Positions 9,402 through 19,600 of a DNA stretch of 61,559 bases are shown here, one piece after another. Under the pieces are notes generated by a model. That model had not been told where the DNA came from and did not search any database. It saw nothing but the letters and a program-made list of their open reading frames with translations. The stretch spans positions 1 through 61,559 of the forward strand of contig JBJXFP010000013.1 of assembly GCA_046155615.1 (NCBI GenBank), read 5' to 3'. This DNA is from JANNVZ01 sp046155615 (lineage in GTDB: Bacteria > Bacteroidota > Bacteroidia > Flavobacteriales_D > Sanyastnellaceae). Made by a program: the position numbers and the translations under genes. Position 1 is the first letter of the stretch; every line of letters starts with the position of its first letter.

Positions 9402-10472
9402 ATGACATTTGTAACATTCAACACCAAAGAGCATCCATTTTTTGACGAACTCAAAAAACGTGTGGATGCCTACTTCGAACAAACAGGCAAAAACCGCTGG
9501 GGCGATTGGAAGATTTATCTCAAGACGGGCATACTGCTTACATCACTTGTTGGGCTATACATCTGGCTTGTATTCTTCACACCAGGTGTTCTGCTCAGCA
9601 TATTGCTCTGTTCGCTGCTTGGCCTCACGCTGGCAGGTGTGGGTTTCAATGTGATGCACGACAGTGCCCACGGCAGCTTTTCTAAATACAAATGGCTGAA
9701 CAATATGATGGGCTACTCGCTTAACCTGATGGGAGGTGATGTGCACCTGTGGAAGACCAAGCACAACATGGTGCATCACAGCTTTACCAATATAGAAGGC
9801 GTGGATGATGACATAGACATACAGCCGGTAATGCGTCTTAACCTTCACCAAAAGCGTTACTGGATTCATCGCTTTCAACACATTTACGGCTTCATATTCT
9901 ATGCTTTGAATTATGTTTTCTGGGTTTTTTATTTTGACTACAAAAAATATTTCTCAGGGAAAATCGGCACTACCAAAATCAGGAAATACTCTGTGTTGGA
10001 TCATATCAGCTTTTGGGCTACCAAAATTTTCTACATGGCCGTTTTTCTAGCGCTTCCTGTTTGGTTGGTAGGTTTCCTGCCAACTTTGATCGGCTACATA
10101 GTTGTTACTTGTGTTTGCGGTACAGCCATCGCCATTGTATTCCAGTTGGCTCATATAGTAGAAGAAACACACTTCAACAATCCGACAGATACCAACCACA
10201 AAGTGGAAGCTGAATGGGCTGTGCATCAAATTCAAACCACCAGCAACTTTGCAACACGCAACAAGCTGGTGCATTGGTTTACCGGTGGCCTCAATCATCA
10301 GGTGGAGCACCACCTCTTTCCACGTATATCACACGTACACTATCCGGCACTTAGCAAAATAGTGCGCGAAACCTGCCTGCAATTTGGCATTACCTACAAT
10401 GAGCATCGCACTGTACTGCTTGCTGTGCGCTCGCATGTGGTGCACCTCAGAGACATTGGGAGGTACAACTGA
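9402..10472 (+). CDS. Membrane fatty acid desaturase (acyl-CoA/acyl-lipid type)
   Basis: The 356-residue protein carries the three histidine boxes of di-iron membrane desaturases: HDSAHGSF, HNMVHHSF and HQVEHHLFP. The last box begins with Gln, as in front-end desaturases and linoleoyl-CoA desaturase-like enzymes. Hydrophobic pairs lie at about residues 45-80 and 205-250. The enzyme introduces a double bond into an acyl chain using O2 and an electron donor, and would adjust membrane fluidity. There is no fused cytochrome b5 domain. A strong terminator follows immediately. Regiospecificity cannot be read from sequence. Confidence 0.93.
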   Translation: MTFVTFNTKEHPFFDELKKRVDAYFEQTGKNRWGDWKIYLKTGILLTSLVGLYIWLVFFTPGVLLSILLCSLLGLTLAGVGFNVMHDSAHGSFSKYKWLNNMMGYSLNLMGGDVHLWKTKHNMVHHSFTNIEGVDDDIDIQPVMRLNLHQKRYWIHRFQHIYGFIFYALNYVFWVFYFDYKKYFSGKIGTTKIRKYSVLDHISFWATKIFYMAVFLALPVWLVGFLPTLIGYIVVTCVCGTAIAIVFQLAHIVEETHFNNPTDTNHKVEAEWAVHQIQTTSNFATRNKLVHWFTGGLNHQVEHHLFPRISHVHYPALSKIVRETCLQFGITYNEHRTVLLAVRSHVVHLRDIGRYN

Positions 10473-10490
10473 TTTTAATTCCAATTAAAA

Positions 10491-10530
10491 AAAATACGGC
10501 TGCCACAACAAATGGCAGCCGTTTTCTTTT
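10491..10530 (+). terminator. Strong rho-independent terminator
   Basis: A perfect 10-bp stem (ACGGCTGCCA with TGGCAGCCGT) has a seven-base loop and is followed by TTTCTTTT. The A run on the other side could also make it work leftward, but no minus-strand gene ends here. Confidence 0.9.
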
Positions 10531-10577
10531 GTAGTCAGGTTGATAAACTTTAGAGCTTGTATTTCCCTTTTTTCAAC

Positions 10578-10597
10578 AAGTGAAAATATTTTCACTT
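10578..10597. repeat. Perfect 20-bp palindrome upstream of the sigma-factor operon
   Basis: AAGTGAAAATATTTTCACTT is a perfect inverted repeat with no spacer. It lies 53 bases before the sigma-factor ATG and just upstream of a TCTATTTG sequence (10613-10620) that fits seven of eight positions of the -7 consensus. No T run follows, so it is not a terminator. The position suits an operator for a dimeric regulator, which is inference. Confidence 0.7.
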
Positions 10598-10649
10598 CTT
10601 CCGGTTACGTTTTCTATTTGAGACCATAAACCTGCAAAAGCACCCGAAT

Positions 10650-11192
10650 ATGACTGATGCCGAAATAATAGACTGCCTGCGCAGTGGTAACCGCACTAAG
10701 GGTTTCCAGAGGCTTTACCGCTACTTCCCTAAAGTGAAGAACATGGTGAAACAATACGGAGGCAGCAGTGCAGATGCCGAAGATGTTTTTCAGGAAGCAC
10801 TCATCATCCTCAGCCGCAAGTGCGCCAATCCTGATTTCACCCTGACCGCCTCGCTTGACACTTATCTATATAGTGTATGCCGTTTCACGTGGTGCGATGA
10901 GCTGAGAAAACGCAAACGAATACCTCCTTCTGAGTTAAGTATAAACCTGAGCGATGCTGAAAATGACTGGACTGAAAATGAACACAATTTCAAATTAGCT
11001 GAAAAAGCATTGGCCGGATTAGGTGAAAAGTGCAGAGAAATTCTTCAACTGTTTTACATAGCCAAAATGAATATGGCCGACATAGCTGCTAAATACGGCT
11101 ACAGCAGCGAGCAAAGCGCGCGCAATCAAAAGTACAAGTGCCTGGAAACATCACGCAGCATATACCGTCAGCTACTTACTGAACAACTATAG
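10650..11192 (+). CDS. ECF-type RNA polymerase sigma factor
   Basis: The 180-residue protein has the two-domain sigma-70 layout. Region 2 lies at about residues 20-90 and includes DAEDVFQEALIILSRK and a core that ends in LYSVCRFTWCDELRKRKR. Region 4 lies at about 120-175 and contains a helix-turn-helix in MNMADIAAKYGYSSEQSARN. It is expected to direct RNA polymerase to a small regulon and to be held inactive by the membrane protein encoded 12 bases downstream. A palindrome at 10578 may control the operon. The ECF call is secure; the signal and regulon are unknown. Confidence 0.9.
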   Translation: MTDAEIIDCLRSGNRTKGFQRLYRYFPKVKNMVKQYGGSSADAEDVFQEALIILSRKCANPDFTLTASLDTYLYSVCRFTWCDELRKRKRIPPSELSINLSDAENDWTENEHNFKLAEKALAGLGEKCREILQLFYIAKMNMADIAAKYGYSSEQSARNQKYKCLETSRSIYRQLLTEQL

Positions 11193-11204
11193 AACGCATA
11201 CACC

Positions 11205-13697
11205 ATGAGAACAGAACTGGAACAAATAGCACTGATAGAAGACTACCTACTCGGTACGTTGGGCATGACAGAAAGAAATGCACTTGAGAATGAAATGCAA
11301 CTCAATGCCCAATTGCGATCCGATGTGCAACACCAACATGACATGATGAAAGGCTTGGAACGATACAATATGATTGCTGAGATTAAACAAGCACGTTATC
11401 GCTACAAACTATACAAATGGATGACTTATGGCGCCATAACAGCCGCAGTTGCTTTAGCTGCCATAGCCACTTGGAGCATATTGCAACGCAACCATGAGAA
11501 TAGCTACGTACCTCATGAAGCAACAGAAGAACAAACACCCGCACTCACAGCTCCAACAGATAGCAGCTCTGTGGATCAACTTCATCAATTGCAGCCTGAC
11601 ACAGTGGGCTTCGTGCCGCAAGTCGAACCTGACACAAACCAAACTCCCGCACGAAATACTTATCATATTCTTCCTGTTGTGCCTGTGGATGCAACTGCTC
11701 ACAACACAGACACTTTGGCATTGCAACCGATAGCAATGAACAAAAAAATACCATATGCAGAAGAAGCGATAGAAGATGGAAATGAATACACTGCTGATGC
11801 TGACCGCTACCTGAAGCCGCAAACTTTTGAATTGACAAGCTATGAATCTCAGGTGCTGGAGACAGAAGACGGAATACTGATCGCCTGCCGTAAAAAATGT
11901 TTTGTAGATAAAGAAGGCAATGTACCGGCAGGAAAAATTGATGTAGTAGTGAGAGAAGCATTCGAACCCCTGGACATCTTGCGCTCAGGGCTGAGTACCG
12001 TGAGTGGAAAAGAAACCTTGCAAACAGCGGGTATGATTCAATTGCACGCATTTACCAACGGAGAAAAATTAAGCATGTCACCACAAAATCCTGTGGTGGT
12101 AAGCATGCCTTGCAATGGACTGGAGAGCGGCTTGAAACTTTGGGAAGGGGAAATAAAAAAAGACGGAAGCATTGACTGGCAAAATCCTCAAGCCATAGAA
12201 CAAATTCTTACTCCCATTGACATCACCACGCTCGATTTCTATCCGCCCGATCTCCTTTCGGAACTGAGCAACTATGGATTCAACATTGAGCAGAAGCAGT
12301 TGACCGATAGTTTGTATCTGAGTTTTGAAAACTACTCTGCATTAGATGAAAGCGGCCTTAGTGAAGAAGTAAAACAACTCGCGGATACCTTCTACAGTGA
12401 AGACCCATTCGATAAATCAAGAAGGAGGTTTTATGCTTCGAAAGGATATGGTCTGACTGCATCATCTACTACTGATGTTGTGAATACAACAAGGAACCAA
12501 GGCATTCCGCCAAGCACCGTGCTTGCAATGTGGAATGTTGACTACAACAACACGAACATAGCCACCCACGAATTCGAACAACGCATGAAGGTGATACACA
12601 CCACATGCAGCGTAGAAATACTTCAACTCTATCTGAACAACTTAAACAAGCCGCTGTGGCAAGTTGACCAACTTGCTGCGCACATCGCGCCAACAGGAGA
12701 GCTTGTAGAACAATTTGAAAAGTTTGCCGCACGCTTTGATGGAGCCGTATCTACCAATGATGTGCTGACTGACGAACTGTATCAAAAACTCAAGCAACGT
12801 CAGGCACAATATCACAGCAACGCGATGAAGGTATATAACGAACTTCAGCAAAAAACAAAAGAACTATACGCAGATCGCAACCGACTAAACAGCGAAGAGG
12901 ACAAGCGCGCTCAAAGAGAACTGAATGCAAACTTCTCGCTTGCCACGCAGAATATTTATTCAGAAATGAATTTGAAATATGTACCAACCAATCTCCTGAG
13001 CAACGCCATGTGGTCCATCTCCAACGGCATACAAACATTGCGCAGCAATACCCTCGACAACAGTTCGCTTGCCAAGGCAAACGTGTCCGCCTCAAGGCAG
13101 GCAGCGCGCAATACATTCAGGGTAAGAAGAACAGGCTGGCACAATGTGGACGCAATTTTTTCAGGAAAAAGACCTACATACAGCGTTGACAGGTCGAAGG
13201 AAAATACGGGAGCAAAACCACTGACAACACAGCCTGTGGTAGTGTCCATCAAAAACATTGATCTCTACGACAACATATTTGTTTATCTCATACCGCAAGG
13301 CACATCCAGCTTTAAGCGCATGGTGCAGCGTGGTGAGAGTTTTAGTACTGATGCATGGACACATCTGAAGTATGATCTTGTGGTAATAGCACATCATGGC
13401 GCACTCACTTATGCAACCATGCGCACTGATTGTAGTACTGAAAAAATAACATTGAACACCCTGCTTCCGAAATCGGAAGATGATTTGAAGAACATGCTCT
13501 CAACATATTATGTAATGCTGAACGAAGACCAGGTGAAGCAGGCAGAACTGAAAGTGGTGATGGAAGAAATAAAACAGATTGAAAACGATGCTGCCATGAG
13601 AAGAAAATTGGAGCCCTTTGTTTTCCCGTGCAGGGGTGAGAATTGGAGTGGAGATGTAATTCATAGGACGATACCGAAAAGATTCATCACTAAATAA
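11205..13697 (+). CDS. Membrane-anchored anti-sigma-like protein with a large exported domain
   Basis: The product is 830 residues. The N-terminal 70 residues (IALIEDYLLGTLGMTERNALE and a helical charged stretch) look like the cytoplasmic sigma-binding part of Bacteroidota anti-sigma factors, without a zinc HxxxCxxC motif. One hydrophobic helix follows at about 75-93. About 735 residues then lie outside the cytoplasm: a Ser/Thr/Pro-rich linker to about 200, a beta domain with FVDKEGNVPAGKIDVVVREA seen in other exported Bacteroidota proteins, and a helical region rich in Gln and Asn. It follows the sigma factor by 12 bases, supporting a co-transcribed sensor pair. It is far longer than a usual anti-sigma factor. 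The role is inferred from position and N-terminus. Confidence 0.65.
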   Translation: MRTELEQIALIEDYLLGTLGMTERNALENEMQLNAQLRSDVQHQHDMMKGLERYNMIAEIKQARYRYKLYKWMTYGAITAAVALAAIATWSILQRNHENSYVPHEATEEQTPALTAPTDSSSVDQLHQLQPDTVGFVPQVEPDTNQTPARNTYHILPVVPVDATAHNTDTLALQPIAMNKKIPYAEEAIEDGNEYTADADRYLKPQTFELTSYESQVLETEDGILIACRKKCFVDKEGNVPAGKIDVVVREAFEPLDILRSGLSTVSGKETLQTAGMIQLHAFTNGEKLSMSPQNPVVVSMPCNGLESGLKLWEGEIKKDGSIDWQNPQAIEQILTPIDITTLDFYPPDLLSELSNYGFNIEQKQLTDSLYLSFENYSALDESGLSEEVKQLADTFYSEDPFDKSRRRFYASKGYGLTASSTTDVVNTTRNQGIPPSTVLAMWNVDYNNTNIATHEFEQRMKVIHTTCSVEILQLYLNNLNKPLWQVDQLAAHIAPTGELVEQFEKFAARFDGAVSTNDVLTDELYQKLKQRQAQYHSNAMKVYNELQQKTKELYADRNRLNSEEDKRAQRELNANFSLATQNIYSEMNLKYVPTNLLSNAMWSISNGIQTLRSNTLDNSSLAKANVSASRQAARNTFRVRRTGWHNVDAIFSGKRPTYSVDRSKENTGAKPLTTQPVVVSIKNIDLYDNIFVYLIPQGTSSFKRMVQRGESFSTDAWTHLKYDLVVIAHHGALTYATMRTDCSTEKITLNTLLPKSEDDLKNMLSTYYVMLNEDQVKQAELKVVMEEIKQIENDAAMRRKLEPFVFPCRGENWSGDVIHRTIPKRFITK

Positions 13698-13705
13698 TCA
13701 CATAC

Positions 13706-15520
13706 TCAGTCCGTGACGGAAGCCTTGTTGAAATACTCCCACACCACTTTCGCGCTGCGCTTGTTCACTACAGTTTCAAGTTGAGATAGAGTTGCTTCTT
13801 TCACGGCATTCACAGTTTTGAAATGCGCAAGCAAAGTTTGTGTTGTGCGAAATCCTATGCCTTTGATGTCTGTCAGTTCAGAACGCAATGCTTCTTTACT
13901 GCGCTTGTTTCGGTGTTTGGTAATGCCAAAGCGATGCGCTTCGTCTCTAAGTTGCTGAATCAACTTCAGTGTTTCGCTGCGCTTGTCTAAGTAGATAGGT
14001 AATGCATCACCGGGAAAAAATATTTCTTCCAGCTTCTTGGCGATACCAATGATGGTAACTTTGCCACGAAGTCCTAGCTCTTCCAAACTTTCAAGCGCGC
14101 TGCTCAGTTGGCCCTTACCGCCATCTATGATAATGAGTTGCGGAAGCGATTCACCCTCATCCATCAATCTGCGGTAGCGCCTGAACACCACTTCCTTCAT
14201 TGTTCCAAAATCATCAGGGCCAACTACTGTCTTTGGATTGAATATGCGATAGTCCGCTTTACTAGGCTTTGCATTTCTGAACACAACGCACGCACTCACA
14301 GGATTGGTTCCCTGTATGTTGCTGTTATCAAAACATTCGATGTGTCTGGGCATCTCCGGTAAGTGCAAATCCTTTTGCATGGTTTCCATAATGCGGTTCA
14401 CGTGCCTCTCCGGGTCCACCATCTCTTGTTGCTTTTGTGCATCAAGCATGTAGTGCGTGCTGTTGCGATGCGACAAGTCGAGTAGTTTTTTCTTGTCGCC
14501 ACGCTGTGGTATGTGAAATTCCACTTCAGGAATTTGAAGTTCTACTTCGAACGGAATAAATATTTCTGCGGACGATGATTGAAATTTATCGCGTATGTCG
14601 AGGATCGCAAACTCGAGCAATTCCTGTTCTGTCTCTTCCAGTTTCTTCTTCAACTCACAGCTATAGCCTCGCACTATCACACCATTGTTCACCTTCATAT
14701 AGTTGACATAGCCGGCAGTGGCATCCGCAGCTATGGTGAACACATCCACATTGTGTATGCTTGGATTTACAATGGTGCTGCGCGCCTGAAAGTTTTCAAT
14801 CAATTCAATTTTGTCCTTGGTGCGTTGCGCTTCTTCAAATGCGTAGTCCGAGGCTAACTCATTCATCTGTGCTTTCAGTTCGCGAATCAAATCGCTGTAG
14901 TTACCCTTCACAATCTGACGTATGTTTTGCACATTGTATTCATAGTCTGGCAGCGATTGTTTGCCTTCACAAGGGCCAAGACAGTTGCCGAGGTGATACT
15001 CCAGACATACTTTGAATTTGCCTGATTCAATATTCTTCGCAGTGAGTGGCAACGAGCATGTGCGTATGGGATAAAGCCTCTTGATCAGATCAAGCACAGC
15101 ATGCATAGTCTTCACCGAGGCATACGGGCCATGGTATTCACTTCCATCCTTTATCAGTTGGCGTGTAGCAAATATTCTTGGAAAATCTTCTTTCTTTATT
15201 ACAATGCTTGGATAGGTCTTGTCATCTTTCAGGTTGATGTTGTAGCGCGGCTGGTATTTTTTGATGAGCGAATTTTCCAGCAACAGTGCATCCAACTCTG
15301 TTTCTACTACGATGTATTTGATGTCAGCAATTTTTCGTACAAGCAATTTTGTCTTAGCACTTTCATATTGCTGCTTGTTGAAGTAACTGCTCACTCGATT
15401 GCGCAGATTTTTCGCTTTGCCCACATAGAGTATCGTCCCTTCTTCATCATAGTATTGATACACACCGGGGTTGTGTGGCAGCAGTTTCAGGATGTTTTCT
15501 ATGTGGTCCGGATGATTCAT
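13706..15520 (-). CDS. uvrC: UvrABC excinuclease subunit C
   Basis: The product is 604 residues, the normal length. It has the N-terminal GIY-YIG nuclease (NPGVYQYYDEEG, ILYVGKAKNLRNRV), the Cys-rich CLEYHLGNCLGPC segment, a UVR helix pair at about 205-240, the RNase H-like domain (HIECFDNSNIQGTNPVSA, IIDGGKGQL) and a C-terminal helix-hairpin-helix region (LTDIKGIGFRTTQTLL). UvrC makes both incisions around bulky DNA lesions during nucleotide excision repair. The gene converges with the anti-sigma-like gene, with only eight bases between stop codons. Confidence 0.97.
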   Translation of the reverse strand: MNHPDHIENILKLLPHNPGVYQYYDEEGTILYVGKAKNLRNRVSSYFNKQQYESAKTKLLVRKIADIKYIVVETELDALLLENSLIKKYQPRYNINLKDDKTYPSIVIKKEDFPRIFATRQLIKDGSEYHGPYASVKTMHAVLDLIKRLYPIRTCSLPLTAKNIESGKFKVCLEYHLGNCLGPCEGKQSLPDYEYNVQNIRQIVKGNYSDLIRELKAQMNELASDYAFEEAQRTKDKIELIENFQARSTIVNPSIHNVDVFTIAADATAGYVNYMKVNNGVIVRGYSCELKKKLEETEQELLEFAILDIRDKFQSSSAEIFIPFEVELQIPEVEFHIPQRGDKKKLLDLSHRNSTHYMLDAQKQQEMVDPERHVNRIMETMQKDLHLPEMPRHIECFDNSNIQGTNPVSACVVFRNAKPSKADYRIFNPKTVVGPDDFGTMKEVVFRRYRRLMDEGESLPQLIIIDGGKGQLSSALESLEELGLRGKVTIIGIAKKLEEIFFPGDALPIYLDKRSETLKLIQQLRDEAHRFGITKHRNKRSKEALRSELTDIKGIGFRTTQTLLAHFKTVNAVKEATLSQLETVVNKRSAKVVWEYFNKASVTD

Positions 15521-15587
15521 TAAACAGGAGCCAATTTAGAAAGGCATAATGCTACTTGTGGTTCTTGATGCCTTTTACCTTTACCCC

Positions 15588-16586
15588 ATGAATCTCGTAA
15601 CCGGTGCCACCGGACTCTTGGGCACACACATGCTTATAGAACTGCTTCAGCGCCAGGAAAAAGTACGTGCATTGAAACGTGCTGACAGCAATACGAACAT
15701 GGTTCTAAGTGTTTTCAAATTCTACAAGGCCGAACAGCTTTTTGAAAAAATAGAATGGGTGGAAGGTGATGTGCTGGATGCGGACTCCTTGCTGTCGGCA
15801 ATGACTGATTGCGATCATGTATATCACTGTGCTGCCGTTGTCTCTTACCACAAGGCAGACCGGCAGCTTATGTATAAAGTGAATGTGGAAGGAACAGCCA
15901 ATGTGGTGAATGCTGCGATTGAGATGAAGACCAAGAAACTTTGTTTCGTCAGTTCCATTGCTGCACTTGGAAAAGTAAAAGATGGAGATGTACTCAACGA
16001 GCAAAATGAGTGGAAAGATTCTGACTACAATACGCACTATGGCATTACCAAGCATCTGTCAGAATTAGAAGTATGGCGTGGTGTGCAGGAGGGGCTGAAT
16101 GCCATAGTGGTTAATCCCGGTTTCATCATCGGCCCCGGTGATGCATCAAGAAGTAGCGCCAGTGTTTTCAGAAAACTAAATGAAGGATTGGCATACTATC
16201 CGCCAGGCGGAACCGGGTTCGTAGCCGCAACTGACTGCTCAAAAATGATGGTGGATTTAACAACCAGCGAAGTCCATAACGAACGTTTCATACTCGTTGC
16301 AGAAAATCTCTCTATGAAATATCTCTTTCAAAAGGTAGCGGTTGCACTGGGGAAAAAATCTCCTGAAAAATCTGCAAATAATTTCATAATACACTGGGTA
16401 CGCATGGCTGAATGGATGAAAGAAAAACTGACCGGGCAAAAAGCATTGATAACACGCGAAAGTGCCAGAAATACTTCAGTGCGTTTTTATTATGAAAATG
16501 AAAAAGTGAAACGAAGGCTGCAAGTTGAATTCAGAAAAATAGATAATGCCATTCAACAAACTGCGGAGTTTTTCAAATCCAAGTAG
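15588..16586 (+). CDS. NAD-dependent epimerase/dehydratase (extended SDR)
   Basis: The product is 332 residues. Starting at ATG 15588 places the Rossmann motif GATGLLGTH directly at the N-terminus; an in-frame upstream start at 15549 would add an unlikely leader. The SDR catalytic pair appears as Tyr and Lys four residues apart in THYGITKHLSE, with the upstream Ser in CFVSSIAALG. The VVNPGFIIGPGD segment lines the substrate pocket. Family members act on nucleotide sugars or on flavonoid/steroid-like ketones; which applies here is not visible. It diverges from uvrC and ends at a bidirectional terminator. Confidence 0.88.
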   Translation: MNLVTGATGLLGTHMLIELLQRQEKVRALKRADSNTNMVLSVFKFYKAEQLFEKIEWVEGDVLDADSLLSAMTDCDHVYHCAAVVSYHKADRQLMYKVNVEGTANVVNAAIEMKTKKLCFVSSIAALGKVKDGDVLNEQNEWKDSDYNTHYGITKHLSELEVWRGVQEGLNAIVVNPGFIIGPGDASRSSASVFRKLNEGLAYYPPGGTGFVAATDCSKMMVDLTTSEVHNERFILVAENLSMKYLFQKVAVALGKKSPEKSANNFIIHWVRMAEWMKEKLTGQKALITRESARNTSVRFYYENEKVKRRLQVEFRKIDNAIQQTAEFFKSK

Positions 16587-16602
16587 TAATGCTGACCCCC
16601 AT

Positions 16603-16649
16603 GAAAAAAATTGAGGCTGTCACGGCAAACCGGACAGCCTCAGTTTTTT
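16603..16649. terminator. Bidirectional terminator
   Basis: The stem TGAGGCTGTC/GACAGCCTCA (16612-16621 with 16633-16642) continues into an inner CGG-CAAA-CCG. It is flanked by an A run on the left and a T run on the right. It sits between the convergent epimerase and giant secreted-protein genes. Confidence 0.85.
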
Positions 16650-16673
16650 ATTCTGACAGACAATCGAAAATGA

Positions 16674-19600
16674 CTAACGTTCTACAATAAATCGCTCTGT
16701 AGTAAGACAGCCATTTTGTATCACCTCCATTAAATAAATGCCCGGCTGCAATGGCTGTTCAAACACAATCTGCAGTTGCATATTTTGAGCAGCCGCATAC
16801 CTGCCTGTGAAGGTTACGCGTCCCAACGCATCCAACACCTTCACATAGACTTCGGTATCATTCACCTCACTCATCTTCACATTTATTCCACTACCATCGG
16901 CAGGGTTCGGATACAATGTCAACTTCACGTTCTGCTGCATGCCCGTTAACTCATTGTCCGGTTGCTGCTGGCTCTGCTGATCGCCACCGAAGCAAGTGAT
17001 GATGGCAATGGCCTTGGCGCGGTTGCTGGATTGACCGCATGCATTGTGCGCTTTTACCAATATAGTACCTGCAGTGCTGCTCCAATTTACTGATATAGTA
17101 TTGGTTCCTTGACCACTCACTATTGTGCAGCCTATGGGCACAGTCCATGTGTAGGTGTATGTGCTTACCTGCGGTGTACTGAATACGACACCGGCTTGAT
17201 TTGCACATACGCTGGCAGGACCGCTGATGGAGGCAGGTGTGGAAGGCAAGGATGACACTGCATTGCATCGCGGTGAGCTTGTGCCACATGCATTTGTTAT
17301 GGTGTAACACAAATTGCCTGAAACGAAATTTGCCGGAACATTCAATGTGATACTCGTACCGCTGTTTGCGCCTATGCTACATCCTGCTGGCGGTGTCCAG
17401 TTGTATGATATGGCACCGGTAACGGCCGGCACAGTGAATACAAAGCTGCCGCCACCACACAGGTTGGTTGTTTGGCCGGTTACTGATGCTGGTAATGCAG
17501 GTACAGATGTAATGTTTATTGTTCGCACATTGCTCGATCCACAATCGCTATTGGCAGTAACCGTCACTGCACCCGATATGTAGTTGGCCGGGAAGGTGAC
17601 ACTGCATGCGGTAGTTCCCTGACCCGCAGTGATGGTGGCACCAGCCGATGCAGCCCAAGTATAGCTTGTTGCGCCATTCACTGCTACTACGCTATAATTC
17701 TGTGTAGTACCACCACACACCGCGCTGAGCTGGCCGGTTACGGTGCCCGGTGTAGCCGGTTTGCCATAGACTGTCAAGGTGCGCAAAGCACTGTTGCCTT
17801 TGCAGTTGACAGCGCGAACTTGTAGTATTCCACTTGTGCCGAAGTTGGCGGCATAGCTCACAGTTACCTGCGTAGTGCCCTGACCTGATGTTATTGAAGA
17901 GTTGGTAGGTGCGGTCCACAAGTATGAAGTTGCATTGCTCACAGGGCTTATGCTGTAAGTTTTAGAAGTACCAGGACAAGCGTTGGCGTTGCCACCCGCT
18001 ATGGCTCCCGGAGTGGAAGGCACTGTAAGGAATACCAATACCTGAACTGATGACTGTGCGCTGCTGCCGCATCCATTCAACGCCTGCACTGCGAGATTAC
18101 CAGTATTATAGGTAGATGAAAAATTCAATGAAATAGAATTGGATACTGAAGTGCCAGTTGCTCCGTTTGGCAGAGTCCATTGATAGCTTGATGCATCTGC
18201 CACAGGTTCCACACTAAATACTACGCCTGTCTGGTTACGACAAACACCTATCGGGCCACTGATGGTGCCCGGTGCAGATGGCGTAGTGCCTGTGCCATTG
18301 CTTACATTGGCATTGGCCGTAGTAGTGCAACCCAGATTGTCTGTAACAAGGACACTATAAGTATTGGCTGCAAGCCCGCTGATATTTTGATCTGTGCTGC
18401 TATTGCTCCATGCAAAACTGTATGGCGCAGTTCCTCCATTCACGGTCAGCATTATGCTGCCATCAACATTATTGGTGCAGGTTGTGTTGGTTGGAATCGC
18501 ATCCGCTGTCATTGTACAGCAGTTTTCATCAGTCAATCCATCACAGTCATCATCCATGCCGTTGCCGCATTCTTCCACAACTCCCGGATTTATGGTCGGT
18601 ACTGCATCGTTGCAATCGCCACCACCTCCTGCGGGTTCTGCACTTGTCCAGCCGATGCCGGGTGAACTGCATGCATCCTGCGAAGCAGCATAATAGCCAT
18701 CTCCATCAACATTTAAATACCATGCAATGGCAAATGTGCACGAGCCATTATCGCAGTTTGCAGCTGCGTTATAGTTGCAGGCATTGGAATTGGTACAGCC
18801 ATCCACACGGCCTTCGTCCACTTGTCCATCACAGTCATCGTCTATGTTGTTGCAAAGTATTTCCAAAGTGCCGGGGTTGATGGCTGCATTGCCATCATCG
18901 CAGTCACCGGTGCACGTGCTCCAGCCATCATTATCCATATCGAATCCTTCATCTATCAGTCCATCACAATCATCATCTTCATCATTGCATAATTCCACTG
19001 CATCCGGATTGATGTCTATCTCGCTGTCATCACAATCGCCTTCGCAAGTGCTGTAGCCATCATTATCCATATCAAAACCTTCATCAGCATTTCCATCGCA
19101 GTTATCATCTATGCTGTTGCATACTTCTACAGCTCCGGGATTGATGCTGGCATTGCCATCATTGCAGTCGCCTTCGCAGGTGGTGTATCCGTCATTGTCA
19201 GTGTCAAAGCCTTCGTCCACTTGTCCGTTACAGTTATCATCTATGTTGTTGCAAATTTCTATTACACCGGGATGTACTGAAGCATTCAAATCACTGCAAT
19301 CGCCCTCGCACACGGTGTATCCATCATTGTCCTGATCAAAGCCTTCGTCTATACTGCCATCGCAGTCTTCGTCCACTCCGTTGCACAGTTCAAATGCACC
19401 GGGAAAACGCAAAGCATTGTTGTCATCACAATCACCCTCGCAGGTGGTGAATCCATCATTGTCATTGTCAAAACCTTCGTCCACCTGACCATCGCAATCA
19501 TCATCCACATCATTGCATACTTCAATGGCACCGGGATGTATGGTTGCATTACCATCATCACAGTCGCCACTCAATGCAGCGTAGCCTATAGGCTGCACGC

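Noticed and set aside
10578..10597. Terminator at the 20-bp palindrome
   Set aside because: There is no loop and no T run, and a strong terminator already follows the desaturase at 10491.
18525..19565. Regular repeats resembling a CRISPR array
   Set aside because: The period is 132 bases, the units are translated in one frame as Asp/Cys repeats, and there are no constant short repeats with variable spacers.
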